This document shows, in pieces, positions 8,081-19,932 of a stretch of DNA of 43,613 nt. The stretch is from Thermoanaerobaculum sp. (GTDB lineage Bacteria; Acidobacteriota; Thermoanaerobaculia; Multivoradales; UBA5704): positions 1 through 43,613 of the forward strand of contig JAJKHS010000102.1 in NCBI GenBank assembly GCA_021154885.1, in the 5' to 3' direction. The notes below the pieces were generated by a model, which did not search any database, was not told the DNA's origin, and saw only the letters and a program-made list of their open reading frames with translations. The position numbers and the translations under genes are program-made. Numbering within the stretch: the first letter of the stretch is position 1; each line of letters starts with the position of its first letter.

Positions 8081-9574
8081 ATGACGAGCTCTTCGCACTC
8101 TCCAGAGAGGCTGCCGCTCCTCGCCGGCGCCGTCTTCCTGGCCGTCACGTTCTGTCACTTCGTCTCGCTGCCGATCCTCATCACCTGGGACGGCCACGAC
8201 TACATCGACCTCGCAGGCGTGCTGGGCTCCGAGCGGTTTCCCAGGGATTGGCGGCTGATTCGCGTTCCCCTGTTTCCCTGCGGGCTCAAGCTTTCGTTCG
8301 CCGTCTTCGGCAGAGGCCCGCTCGCCGCCGAGCTGGTGCCTCTCACCATGGCCGTGCTGGGTTGTCTGCTGCTGGCGAGCAGCGTCCGTCGAGTCGCCGG
8401 GAGCCGGGCCGCGTCCGCCGTGCTCGTCGTGCTGGCGCTCTATCCGACGCTGATCGTCTACGAGCATGCGATCCTCACCGAGACCGGCAGCTTCTTCTTT
8501 CTCGCCCTGGCCCTCCGCCTCTCTCTATGGCAACCTGCAACGTCGAGCGCGGCCTGGAAGAAGGCCGCAAGCCTGGGACTGGCGCTGGGAGCAGGGTACT
8601 GCTGGCGGCAGACGATCCTCATGCTCGCCCCCTGGTTCGCCCTCTTGCATCTGCTCTCGCTCCACCCTCTCTTCAAGGTGCGCCGCAGGGGGTGGATCGC
8701 CGGCCTGCAGGCCCTGCTCGTGGTCGCGCTGCCCTGGGGTGTCGCGCATCTCTGGGCGCGGCAGCTCGATCCGCAGCAGCTCGGAGGGCTGAACGCCATC
8801 GTCCTGCGCAGCTTCGTGATCCGGCAGGCCGTGATCCCTCCCACGGATGCGCGGGTGGCGCAGGTCAGGAATGAATACCAGGCTGCCATCGCGGCGGCAG
8901 AGCGGCAGGGGTTCCTGTCGGGGATCCCCTGGCCGCAGGCGAGCCCGATCGCGGACCAGGTCGCTCCCCCTGCGCCGGAGGAAGGCGCTCTCCGCTGGTT
9001 TGCGGCCGTCGTCCGGCAGTACCCCGGCCGCTATGCCGCGGCCGTGGGGCGCAGTCTCCTGTTCTGCGTCGGGTTCGACGCGGCCGAGAACGAGATCCGG
9101 GCGACGCGCAGCCTCGTTCTGTCGCCCGTGGCTCGCACGGCGCTGATCGCCGAGGGCCGGGAGCCGCTCGCGGCCAGGCACCGGCGAGAGTTCGCGCAGA
9201 GCACGGAGCCGGGCCTGCTGAGGCGCGGGCTGGGGTGGCTGGGGCCGATCTTCGACTGGCTTCTGATCGTCTGCAATCTGGCGACCGCGGGCATGCTGGC
9301 CGTCTCCCTGGCACGCCGCGACCTGAGCCTGCTCGCCTTGAGCGGCACTCCGGTCCTGTTCGCGGTGGGCCACGCGGTTGTGCTCATGTCGATCAACCGG
9401 CTCATGGTCCCCATCTACCCCATCACGCTGGCCTGCGGGCTCGTGGCTCTGTTCCGGCTGGGCCGCCTGCTGTGGGCGGCGCGGGTCAGCGCACGAGCCA
9501 GCGCATCAGGAGACGAGCCATCCGGAACCCCCCCGCCGCAGCTCGCCGCCCCACCGTCCGCTGCCAGGGCTTGA
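8081..9574 (+). CDS. Polytopic membrane protein, glycosyltransferase-39-like
   Basis: 497 residues from the ATG at 8081. The first membrane helix (about 11-30) is followed by the loop ILITWDGHDYIDLAGVLGSE, whose acidic residues resemble the catalytic first loop of GT39/ArnT-type enzymes. At least nine further hydrophobic segments can be seen, with a soluble loop at about 235-330. It probably transfers a sugar from a polyprenyl carrier at the periplasmic face, but similarity to known families is weak and it could be another kind of polytopic glycan protein. It differs from the protein at 210-1772. The 3' end overlaps the convergent glycosyltransferase fusion gene by 89 bp (9486-9574). Confidence 0.65.
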   Translation: MTSSSHSPERLPLLAGAVFLAVTFCHFVSLPILITWDGHDYIDLAGVLGSERFPRDWRLIRVPLFPCGLKLSFAVFGRGPLAAELVPLTMAVLGCLLLASSVRRVAGSRAASAVLVVLALYPTLIVYEHAILTETGSFFFLALALRLSLWQPATSSAAWKKAASLGLALGAGYCWRQTILMLAPWFALLHLLSLHPLFKVRRRGWIAGLQALLVVALPWGVAHLWARQLDPQQLGGLNAIVLRSFVIRQAVIPPTDARVAQVRNEYQAAIAAAERQGFLSGIPWPQASPIADQVAPPAPEEGALRWFAAVVRQYPGRYAAAVGRSLLFCVGFDAAENEIRATRSLVLSPVARTALIAEGREPLAARHRREFAQSTEPGLLRRGLGWLGPIFDWLLIVCNLATAGMLAVSLARRDLSLLALSGTPVLFAVGHAVVLMSINRLMVPIYPITLACGLVALFRLGRLLWAARVSARASASGDEPSGTPPPQLAAPPSAARA

Positions 9575-11720
9575 GGCGGCGGGTCTGCTGAATGTGGTGC
9601 AGAGTCCCCGTCTCCACCTGCCGGAAATACTCCGCGAAGCCGAGCGGCGAGCCCGCCGGCAGGCGGTAGCCGCCTCGTTCCGGCGCCCCATCCCCCGGCC
9701 CCCACTCCGCGGCGAAATACGCCCGCGGCGAGAAGTCCTCCAGGCCGAGCACGCGCGCATAGTCCGCCACCATGTCGACCGCGGACCTCGGCGTGCGGCG
9801 CCGCAGCTCCTCCCGCACACCGGCCAGCAGGCCGCGAGCGGCGGCCAGGCGCTCCAGCGTCGCGAGCACGCTGCCGGCGTCGGGATCGCACAGGAAGCCG
9901 TTCACGCCGTCCTCGATCCGGTCGCCGAAGCTGCCGGTCCGCAGGGCGACCGGCGGGATGCGCGCGCCGAAGCACTCGTCGAGCGTGAAGGAGAAGGTCT
10001 CGGGGACGATGGAGAGGAACAGCCCGGCGTCCGGAGCGATCCGCGCCAGGATCGCGGGTAGCTCCTGCCGCTCGTACCGTTCGACGACCTCCACCCGCCG
10101 TCCCGCCAGCCGGCGGCCCCGATCCCCGCAGCCGACGAGCCAGAACCGGGCGAGGTCCCCCGCACGCTCGACGACCTCCCGCAGGAGGTCTTCCCCCTTG
10201 ATGGCGGTGACGCGGCCCAGCACCACGACCCGCAAGGGTGCCGCGCTTCCCGGCCGCTCCGGCCGCTCCGGCTCCAGCCAGAGATCGCGGGCATCGCTGC
10301 CGTGGGGCAGGATGGCGACGTCCATCCCGGCGGTCTGGGGCGCCAGCTCGCGCAGATGGCGCGCCACCGAGGGCGACGGCGCGACGGCCCTGACGCCGCC
10401 CGCCGACAGCGCCGCCAGGAAGGCCTCGCGCAACACCAGCCACTCGCGCGGGTCGCGGCTGTCGAACAGGTCGTTGAGGGGATTGCGGCGCAGGCATGCC
10501 GCGAGGCGGTGCTCACCGCACTCCCTGCAGACCCCCTCGAAGGCGATGTGCAGGGCGGAACAGAAGGGGAAGTAATCATGGAAGACCATGACCGTCGGCA
10601 GGGAGCTCCGCAGCGCGTCGAGGGAGTGACCGATGAGCGAGGACACCACCACGCCGTCGATGCCCAGCTCGCGGACGATCTCCGCGAAAACCCGCCGGTA
10701 GCCGAGGTGCGAGACGACGCTCCCCTCGATGGGAGGAGCGAGCTTCCACGCCTGGACGGGCGCCGACAGGTTCGCGCCCTCGTAGAGCCAGAGCTGCGAG
10801 CCGAACCTCCCCCGTTCGCCGATGGATTTCAGCACGAAGTTGTCCGCCTGCGGCGACGCCGAGGTGAAGAGATCCACCCAGCGCTCCAACCCTCCGCCCA
10901 GAGAATGGCTGACGTGGAGGAGCCGGGGGCGGCTGCGGCGCCGGACCCCCGGCACCCGCGGCGCTTCGCCGGTCCCGAGCCGGAGGGCGACCTGATGCAG
11001 GGGGGTCTCCGCCAGGAACGCCGAGACCGCTCCTCCCGCGTCCAGCCAGGGTGCCGGGCGGGGCGGCAGGGAGGGGCACTCCACGAAGACGTGCGGCGCA
11101 AAGCCGCACAGCAGCCCCTCCCGGCGCAGCAGGCGGACCAGCCCCGCCGGATCCCGCGGCCGTTCGCGGCCCAGCGCTCGCCGGACCAGATCGGCGCGCA
11201 CGAAGGCGCACTCGGGGAGGAAGTACGGCGCGTCGACGACCGCGAGGGGCCCATGACCCGCGAGCCGCGCCAGCCGGTCATCGATCTCCGCCGCGGTCAA
11301 ACCGTGAACGCCATGCCTCGCGAGCGACGTCGCGGGGTCGAGATCGCAGAGCGGCGACACCAGGGCGACCTCGTCCGCCGTGTAGGCGCTCCACTGGAGG
11401 CGGAGGTCCAGGAGCGGCGCTGCCAGGATGCCCGGGAGCACGACCAGCAGGTCCCGCTCCGGGTGCTCGCCGAGGTCGTCGAGGACCAAGTTCCAGGCGC
11501 CCGCGACATCCCCGACGTCCCCGACGTCCCCGACGCCCCCGACGTCCGCAATGTCGCCGGCGCTCTCCGCTGCCGGTCCGACGGCGCCTGCCGGCGGCGG
11601 CGCGGCCCCCACCACCCGCAGGGCCTCGGGCCTGCCGAGATGCTCCCGCAGCGAGCGCAGGGTGGCGTCCGCCAGCCCGCTCCAGCGCACCACGGGAACG
11701 ATGACGTCGAGGCGCCGCAC
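9486..11720 (-). CDS. Bifunctional glycosyltransferase, GT2-like plus GT4 domains
   Basis: 744 residues, the last gene of the leftward glycan operon, starting one base after the preceding stop. The N-terminal part starts MRRLDVIVPVVRWSGLADAT, like a GT2 GT-A strand, but a classical DxD is not obvious. The second part starts about residue 265 with LLHVSHSLGGGLERWVDLF, the glycine-rich entry of GT-B GT4 enzymes. It continues with VVLGRVTAIKGEDLL and PETFSFTLDECFGARIPP, the E-x7-E nucleotide-sugar signature. It probably extends the surface glycan in the cytoplasm. Odd feature: residues about 56-73 are six copies of a three-residue repeat (D-V-G type) encoded by a 9-bp tandem repeat. Confidence 0.85.
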   Translation of the reverse strand: MRRLDVIVPVVRWSGLADATLRSLREHLGRPEALRVVGAAPPPAGAVGPAAESAGDIADVGGVGDVGDVGDVAGAWNLVLDDLGEHPERDLLVVLPGILAAPLLDLRLQWSAYTADEVALVSPLCDLDPATSLARHGVHGLTAAEIDDRLARLAGHGPLAVVDAPYFLPECAFVRADLVRRALGRERPRDPAGLVRLLRREGLLCGFAPHVFVECPSLPPRPAPWLDAGGAVSAFLAETPLHQVALRLGTGEAPRVPGVRRRSRPRLLHVSHSLGGGLERWVDLFTSASPQADNFVLKSIGERGRFGSQLWLYEGANLSAPVQAWKLAPPIEGSVVSHLGYRRVFAEIVRELGIDGVVVSSLIGHSLDALRSSLPTVMVFHDYFPFCSALHIAFEGVCRECGEHRLAACLRRNPLNDLFDSRDPREWLVLREAFLAALSAGGVRAVAPSPSVARHLRELAPQTAGMDVAILPHGSDARDLWLEPERPERPGSAAPLRVVVLGRVTAIKGEDLLREVVERAGDLARFWLVGCGDRGRRLAGRRVEVVERYERQELPAILARIAPDAGLFLSIVPETFSFTLDECFGARIPPVALRTGSFGDRIEDGVNGFLCDPDAGSVLATLERLAAARGLLAGVREELRRRTPRSAVDMVADYARVLGLEDFSPRAYFAAEWGPGDGAPERGGYRLPAGSPLGFAEYFRQVETGTLHHIQQTRRLKPWQRTVGRRAAAGGFRMARLLMRWLVR
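11502..11555. repeat. Six-copy 9-bp tandem repeat inside the glycosyltransferase gene
   Basis: Six consecutive 9-mers on the plus strand. Three are exactly CCCGACGTC and the others differ by one to a few bases. On the coding (minus) strand they read D-I/V-A/G units. Since 9 is a multiple of 3, copy-number change would keep the reading frame and alter linker length. Confidence 0.9.
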
Positions 11721-11721
11721 C

Positions 11722-12921
11722 TCAGAATCCCGCCACGGCCTGCAGGCGCCGCCACAGCCGCGAGGCTCGCTGCACCAGCCGCCACCCCCGCGACCTGTGA
11801 ATACGCTCCAGCTCCGCCCGGTAGAGCGAGAGCAGGGCGGAGCTCTCGTCGGTCTCGGCGGCGACCGTGCGGTAGTTGACCTCGAACCAGTGAAAGAACG
11901 AGGCGTTGACGTCCGCCGCCGCGTAGGGCTCGGGGAACGCCGCGCGCAGGTCCTCGCGCTCGCGGTACAGGACCCGATGCTCCTGGGAGATCGGCGCGCC
12001 GTTGCCGAACCGTCCCAGAGGCCAGTCGTCCGCCACCGGCACCGCCGCCTCCAGGCGCAGGCATTCGGCCAGGTACCATTTCCGCAGCTCGAAAAGCGCC
12101 GGCATCTCGGCGCCGTATTTCTTCAACATGGCGAGCTGCGCACCGCTGTCGAGGCCCGAGAAGTGGAAGAAGCGCAAGGGCGTCGCGCCGTTGACGACGA
12201 ACCCGTCGCGCAGGCTCCCCTGCACCTGCCGGTGCGTCAGGTTCCAGGTCGCGACGTTCCATCCCGGATCGCGCACGATCACCACCGAGGAGAAAAAGGC
12301 CGGCGCCAGGTCCACCCAGCGCTGGTCGGTGAACAGGCCCCGCGGGATCTCGTCGTAGCAGAGATCCCGCAGCCGGGAGCACCACCAGTCCGCGAAGCGC
12401 CGGCCCTCCACATCGTTGCGGACGGCGAGGAAGCCCAGATTGTAGACCCCGTGACGCAGGGCGGAGCACTCGTTGTCCAGGACCGCCTCCAGGCTCCCGT
12501 CCGGCTCCGTGAGATGAGGAGTGAGCAGCACCGAGCCGCGCTGGAGCTCCACGGCCAGCTCCTCCAGCGGGGAGAAGAGCACGACGTCGGGATCGAAAAA
12601 GAAGACCGCCCGGCAGTCCTGCCGTGCCAGGAGGTCCTGCAGGGCGAAACCCTTGATCGCCGTGCAGAGCTCCACCAGGCTGTGGCTGAACGTCCACCCC
12701 GAGACGTTGTCGAGCGGCAGGTCCGCGAGCGTCATGACCTCGTCGAACTCGGGGACCTGGCCCGCCCACGCCGGCGGTTCGAAATCCGCGACCCAGACGC
12801 AGAAGCGAGCTTGCGGGGAGTGGCGTTTCACCAGGCTCGCCAGCACCCGCGCCTTGGCCAGGTAGTTCGGCGCGATGCTGGTGAAGACGTAGAAGCCCGG
12901 AGCACCGCTCAAACCCGTCAC
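11722..12921 (-). CDS. DxD glycosyltransferase of the glycan operon
   Basis: 399 residues from a GTG start (12919-12921) that overlaps the TGA of the methyltransferase gene as GTGA, with GGAAGGGAAGGA just upstream. N-terminal GT-A-like pattern: FYVFTSIAPNYLAKARVLAS, then ELCTAIKGFALQDLLA and VFFFDPDVVLFSPLEEL, in which D110-P-D112 is the metal/nucleotide-sugar DxD. FTDQRWVDLAPAFF follows. This layout matches bacterial transferases of nucleotide-diphospho-sugar type in polysaccharide loci. The soluble protein probably works at the cytoplasmic side of the membrane. Donor and acceptor are unknown. A much longer open frame upstream is an antisense-like artefact of GC bias, and the GTG is supported by the overlap and the ribosome binding site. 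Confidence 0.82.
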   Translation of the reverse strand: MTGLSGAPGFYVFTSIAPNYLAKARVLASLVKRHSPQARFCVWVADFEPPAWAGQVPEFDEVMTLADLPLDNVSGWTFSHSLVELCTAIKGFALQDLLARQDCRAVFFFDPDVVLFSPLEELAVELQRGSVLLTPHLTEPDGSLEAVLDNECSALRHGVYNLGFLAVRNDVEGRRFADWWCSRLRDLCYDEIPRGLFTDQRWVDLAPAFFSSVVIVRDPGWNVATWNLTHRQVQGSLRDGFVVNGATPLRFFHFSGLDSGAQLAMLKKYGAEMPALFELRKWYLAECLRLEAAVPVADDWPLGRFGNGAPISQEHRVLYREREDLRAAFPEPYAAADVNASFFHWFEVNYRTVAAETDESSALLSLYRAELERIHRSRGWRLVQRASRLWRRLQAVAGF

Positions 12922-14390
12922 TCCTTCCCTTCCAGGTTTTCGGCCGCCATCCGGCGGCGCTGCTCGCCCTCGCTCTCCAGCGCCGCGATCCGGCGCTCCT
13001 GGCTCTGCAGCAGCGCGAGACGCTCGTCGAGCAGCCCGAGGGCCCGGTCCCGCTCCTGCACGGCCTCCAGCCACGCCCTTTCCGTCTCCTGGAGCAGCCG
13101 CAGACGCTCGTCGAGCAGCGCGCCGAGACGGTCGCGCTCCGCGGTCAGCTCCGTCAGCTCCGTGAAACAGCCACCCAGACGGTCCAACACCAGCAGGTGC
13201 TCCGGCGAGAGCGGCCAACCCATCTCGACCTCGACCGTGCAGCCAGCCTCGCAGGCCGCAAGGTCCGCGGCGCCGAGCGGCAATTCGAGGCGCGGCTCCG
13301 GCCCCCGGATCACCACCTGAACTCGCGGGCCGGGCGCCTCCCGCTCGAAGGTCATCCGCTCGTGAGGACAGCGGCGCAGCTCGTCGCTGGCGCCGCTCCA
13401 GGACCAGACCAGGCCTTGCGGTCCATGGACGCGCAGGCCGCGCAGCTCCAGGATGGCTTCGCGATCGGCCAGCTCCAGCAGCAGCCCGGTCACCTTTCCG
13501 GCCTCCCGCGGCAGCGTGAGCCTCAGCGTCTGTGGGCCCGCACCGACCTCGCCGAGAGCCACGACCTGCCGGCCGGCCTGGTAGGGGGAGTCCCCGGTTC
13601 GCCAGTAGAGCCGGGAGATGAACCGCAGCGGAAGGGGCTGGCCACGCGACGACGCCGGGAGCTCGGACCGGGACGGCTCCGGCTGGCGTCCGCGGACGGC
13701 GCGAACGGCGCGGACGGTGGCGTCGACCAGGAACTGATAAGTATAGGCATCTTCCGCAGCTTCGAGAAATCCCCGCACCGCGGGCGGCAGCGCCTCCAGG
13801 GAGCGCGTGCCGAACTCGCTCTCGTGCGGCGCCTTCTCCACCCAGTCGAAGGCCGCCGTCGCGAAGCCGGCGTCCGCGAGCAGGCGTCCGAGCGAGGACC
13901 GGGTGACGAACCGCACATGGGTCTCGTCGAGCAGCCCCACCGGGCGATAGCGCAGCTCGCCGCCCAGCAGCTCCGCCAGGAGCGGCGCATAGGCGACGTT
14001 GGGCATCGAGACCAGCAGATGCCCCCCCTCCCGCAGCAGGCCGCGCGCCGCCGCCAGCGCCGCCACGGGCTGCCGCAGGTGCTCGAGGACGTCGGCGCAG
14101 ACCACGTAGTCGTAGCTCCCGGCCGGGAACAGCGAAGCCAGGCCGGAACGGTCGAGGTCCGCGACCACCAGGCGCCGGTAGTGCGGCCGCGCGAGCGCCG
14201 CGGCGCCGAGGTCGCGCTCGACGCCGTCGACGGCGCATCGCCGGTGCCGGCCCAGGTACCGGCCCAGGGCGCCACCCGCGGTGCCGACGTCGAGGACCGT
14301 CGTCCCCGGCCGGAGCCAGCGGACGAGCCTCGACAGCGAATCGCCGCCCTCGGGATCGACCACGCGCGCATACCTTTCGCCGCCGCTCAT
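12918..14390 (-). CDS. SAM methyltransferase with C-terminal coiled coil
   Basis: 490 residues. Class I Rossmann methyltransferase at about 1-200: TTVLDVGTAGGALGRYLG (motif I, about 31-48), YDYVVCADVLEHL (motif IV) and LREGGHLLVSMPN. A middle beta-rich region (about 270-400, with LRLTLPREAGKVTGLLLEL) may be carbohydrate-related. The last ~85 residues form a heptad-rich coiled coil with repeated DERLRLLQ / DERLALLQ units. In E. coli O9a, WbdD joins a capping methyltransferase-kinase to a coiled coil that sets O-antigen length. The layout here is similar but lacks a recognisable kinase domain. Both ends overlap neighbours by 4 bp (ATGA at 14387-14390, GTGA at 12918-12921), so it is tightly coupled to the operon. 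Role in glycan capping is inference. Confidence 0.85.
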   Translation of the reverse strand: MSGGERYARVVDPEGGDSLSRLVRWLRPGTTVLDVGTAGGALGRYLGRHRRCAVDGVERDLGAAALARPHYRRLVVADLDRSGLASLFPAGSYDYVVCADVLEHLRQPVAALAAARGLLREGGHLLVSMPNVAYAPLLAELLGGELRYRPVGLLDETHVRFVTRSSLGRLLADAGFATAAFDWVEKAPHESEFGTRSLEALPPAVRGFLEAAEDAYTYQFLVDATVRAVRAVRGRQPEPSRSELPASSRGQPLPLRFISRLYWRTGDSPYQAGRQVVALGEVGAGPQTLRLTLPREAGKVTGLLLELADREAILELRGLRVHGPQGLVWSWSGASDELRRCPHERMTFEREAPGPRVQVVIRGPEPRLELPLGAADLAACEAGCTVEVEMGWPLSPEHLLVLDRLGGCFTELTELTAERDRLGALLDERLRLLQETERAWLEAVQERDRALGLLDERLALLQSQERRIAALESEGEQRRRMAAENLEGKE

Positions 14391-14944
14391 CGTCCCGGGC
14401 TTCCGGCTCGCACCCTGCCGCCGAGCTGTCCCAGCTTGTGATCTTCGAACACCGCGAAGGCCTCGAATTCGTGCTCGCCGCCGGTCGCTCTGCCGGCCGG
14501 CAGCCACAGGCTCCAGCCGCTCGCGACGAGCCGCCGGTCGCCCTTCACCGCGGCGACGTCCGGGCGCTCCCGGAACACGGGGACGGGCGGCGAGAGCTGC
14601 CGCCCGTGGTCGAGCAGGATGACGCCCAGGGCGGGAGAGCCGGTCCTCGGATCGTAGGCCCACCCCCAGACGAAAACGCCGGCATCGCCAAGCAGCCTGG
14701 CGCCATCCAGGCTCCCGCACACCACGCCGGGGAGCACCTTCGCCGGATCGAGCTTCACCCCCAGCAGCGAGTTGGGCAGGGTCGCCGCAGCCGGCGGGAA
14801 GCGGGTCCGCCACCAGCGGGTGCCCGACGACGGGTTCCCGGGCTCTGCCGGCGTGCCTCCTCCCAGGGCAGGCCGCCGGCCGAGACCGTGCATCGCCAGG
14901 CCAAAGAGACCGAGCAGGACGACGATCGGGATCAGGGTCCGCAT
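14387..14944 (-). CDS. Membrane-anchored small protein of the glycan operon
   Basis: 185 residues. One N-terminal hydrophobic segment (TLIPIVVLLGLFGLAMHGLG) acts as signal or anchor, and the rest is a beta-rich extracytoplasmic domain. The C-terminal half has VFVWGWAYDPRTGSPA, RERPDVAAVKG and ASGWSLWLPAG, a Gly-Trp-Ala ... Arg-Pro-Asp-Val-Ala ... Ser-Gly-Trp pattern that I recall from small modules in other glycan-locus proteins. I cannot name a family. It is 18 bp downstream of the phosphatase-superfamily gene and overlaps the methyltransferase start, so it belongs to the operon. Function unknown. Confidence 0.75.
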   Translation of the reverse strand: MRTLIPIVVLLGLFGLAMHGLGRRPALGGGTPAEPGNPSSGTRWWRTRFPPAAATLPNSLLGVKLDPAKVLPGVVCGSLDGARLLGDAGVFVWGWAYDPRTGSPALGVILLDHGRQLSPPVPVFRERPDVAAVKGDRRLVASGWSLWLPAGRATGGEHEFEAFAVFEDHKLGQLGGRVRAGSPGR

Positions 14945-14962
14945 CGCTCTCGTTTCAGCCCG

Positions 14963-16678
14963 CTACTTGAGGTAGCCCAGGGCATCCAGGTTCTGGCGGA
15001 GGTGCTGATCCAGCAGGCTCACGTCCACCGGCAGCGGCTCCACGGCGCGGCTCCTCTCCGCGGCGTGCCAGCGGCGAAATTCATCCTCCAGGCGGCTCGC
15101 GATCTGCGGCTGCTGCGCGAAACGGTCGCTTCGCTCGGCCGGATCTTCCCGCAGGTTGAACAGGGCGAAGCGCTGAGCTTCCGGATAGTCCCCATGATAA
15201 GTGAGCTTCCACTCGCCCTGCACGAGCACGGCGCCCTGGGAGAACTCGCCGTGGATGGTCCGCTCGCCCCGGGCGGAGAGCCGGGCGGCATCCGCGGGCT
15301 GGTCCACGAGCCCGAGCAGGGCCGGCGCCACGTCCGCCAGCGAGAAGGGCGCCACGTCGTGGCGTCCGGCCGCCACTCCCGGCCCGTGCAGGATCAGCGG
15401 GATGCGGATCATCTCCTCGTAGAGCCAGTGGCGGTGTCCCACCAGGTGGTGCTCGTAGAATCCCTCGCCGTGGTCCGAGGTCACGGCGAGGAGCGTGTGG
15501 CCGAGGTCGAGGCGGGTGGCGAGGGCGGCGAGGAACCTGCCGAGCTCATGATCGGCGTAGGCGACGGCACCGCGGTAGGACAGCGCCAGGTCTTGAAGCA
15601 CCTGCGGCGAGGCCCCGCCCCCCTCGTCGATGGAGCGCAGCAGGAAGTTGTTCGCGTTGACGGCGGGCCGCGCCTGGGGGAGGAGCCACCGCGGGGGATG
15701 ATAGGGACTGTGGGGCTCGACCGTCTGGACGTAGAGGAAGAGCGGACGCCGCGGATCCCGGACCGCGGCCAGCCGGCGGAGCGCCTGGGCATGGACCTGC
15801 TCCGCGTTGACGTTCGTCATCTCCAGGCCGGGATCCCACGTCGAGGCGGCAGGCTCGGCTGCCCGCAGCTCGTCATAGGTCTCGAAGCCCTGGTCGAAGT
15901 TGAAGGAGGAGAAGACGTGACCGTTGGCGACCACGCCCAGGGTCTGGTAGCCGCGCAGCCGAAACCGCTCCGCCAGGGTCAGCACCCCCTCGGGCAATGC
16001 GAAAGCCTCGGTCGTCACACGATGCGCCGAGACCGGCAGAGAGGTGAAGAGGGAGGCGACCGCGGGCCGTGTCCAGGACGTGGTCGAATAGGCGCGCTCG
16101 AAGACCATGCCCTCCGCGGCCAGGCGGTCGATCGTCGGCGTCGGTCCGGGCCCCCCATAGGTTCCCAGGACGTCGGGGCGCAGCGTGTCGATGAGATAGA
16201 CGACGACGTTGGGGGCACCGGGCCGCGGCGCCACTCGCCAGGCCGCCGCAGCGGTGCGTGCGGCAAGGCCGCTCAGCTCGGCCCGCAGCCAGGTGACGGG
16301 AACCTGGCCGGACGTCGCGCGCAGCAGACAGGTCTCGCCCGCGTGCGCGCCGAGGTCGATCGACACCGACGCCTGCGGCGCTGCGGCGGAGAAGGGGACG
16401 GTCCGCAGCAGCTCTCCCTCGCCGTCTTCGCGATGCAACCACACCTGGACGGCGCCGGGCTTGGCCGCGGTCTTCGGGTTCGCGGCGCGCCAGGCGAGGC
16501 TCAGCCGCGCCGCGCCCGGCAGCCGGACAGCCGCCTCGATCCGTCCTGAAGAGGTGGCGGGCAACAGGCTCAGGGCCGCCGGCTGCCGGCAGGCGAGGCA
16601 CGGGATCGCCAGGAGCAACGAAAACAGGAGGAACCCACTGCGGCCCGTGCCCGAACAGATGAGGTGATGTCTCGCCAT
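14963..16678 (-). CDS. Alkaline-phosphatase-superfamily (sulfatase-fold) enzyme with Thr nucleophile
   Basis: 571 residues with an N-terminal export signal (FLLFSLLLAIPCLAC) that may be a weak lipobox at Cys30. The catalytic domain begins near residue 155 (NVVVYLIDTLRPDVLGTYGG, metal ligand Asp164). Metal ligands TSDHGEGF (Asp402, His403) and the GHRHWLYEEMIRIPLI block follow. The family nucleophile motif reads SWTRPAVASLF. Aligned to the sulfatase C/S-x-P-x-R motif, the formylglycine position is Thr203, so this is probably not a true sulfatase. Thr nucleophiles occur in LtaS-like phosphotransferases and related enzymes. It may add or remove a phosphate-linked group on the surface glycan. It is the first gene of the five-gene leftward operon. 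Confidence 0.82.
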   Translation of the reverse strand: MARHHLICSGTGRSGFLLFSLLLAIPCLACRQPAALSLLPATSSGRIEAAVRLPGAARLSLAWRAANPKTAAKPGAVQVWLHREDGEGELLRTVPFSAAAPQASVSIDLGAHAGETCLLRATSGQVPVTWLRAELSGLAARTAAAAWRVAPRPGAPNVVVYLIDTLRPDVLGTYGGPGPTPTIDRLAAEGMVFERAYSTTSWTRPAVASLFTSLPVSAHRVTTEAFALPEGVLTLAERFRLRGYQTLGVVANGHVFSSFNFDQGFETYDELRAAEPAASTWDPGLEMTNVNAEQVHAQALRRLAAVRDPRRPLFLYVQTVEPHSPYHPPRWLLPQARPAVNANNFLLRSIDEGGGASPQVLQDLALSYRGAVAYADHELGRFLAALATRLDLGHTLLAVTSDHGEGFYEHHLVGHRHWLYEEMIRIPLILHGPGVAAGRHDVAPFSLADVAPALLGLVDQPADAARLSARGERTIHGEFSQGAVLVQGEWKLTYHGDYPEAQRFALFNLREDPAERSDRFAQQPQIASRLEDEFRRWHAAERSRAVEPLPVDVSLLDQHLRQNLDALGYLK

Positions 16679-16690
16679 CGCTCGCGGCGC

Positions 16691-16696
16691 ATTATG
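16691..16696 (-). promoter_or_regulatory. Putative -10 element of the leftward glycan operon
   Basis: CATAAT on the minus strand, 12 bp before the ATG at 16678 of the first operon gene. It lies in the 82-bp divergent gap shared with the aminotransferase. No -35 box is clear. Confidence 0.3.
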
Positions 16697-16746
16697 CCAT
16701 GCGGTCCCGCGGTCCCGCGACCCGCGGCGGAGGCGGTGCGTCCTGC

Positions 16747-16752
16747 TACGAT
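16747..16752 (+). promoter_or_regulatory. Putative -10 element of the aminotransferase gene
   Basis: TACGAT ends 8 bp before the ATG at 16761, with no Shine-Dalgarno sequence in the spacer (ACGCGGCC). This is consistent with a leaderless transcript. Confidence 0.35.
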
Positions 16753-16760
16753 ACGCGGCC

Positions 16761-19921
<3,161 letters not shown>

Positions 19922-19932
19922 TCAGGCTCGCT

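Noticed and set aside
11502-11555. Tandem repeat as a CRISPR or phage site
   Set aside because: Units are contiguous 9-mers within a coding frame, so this is a coding minisatellite.
14963-16678. Formylglycine sulfatase
   Set aside because: The nucleophile position is Thr, and no formylglycine-generating enzyme gene is in the window.
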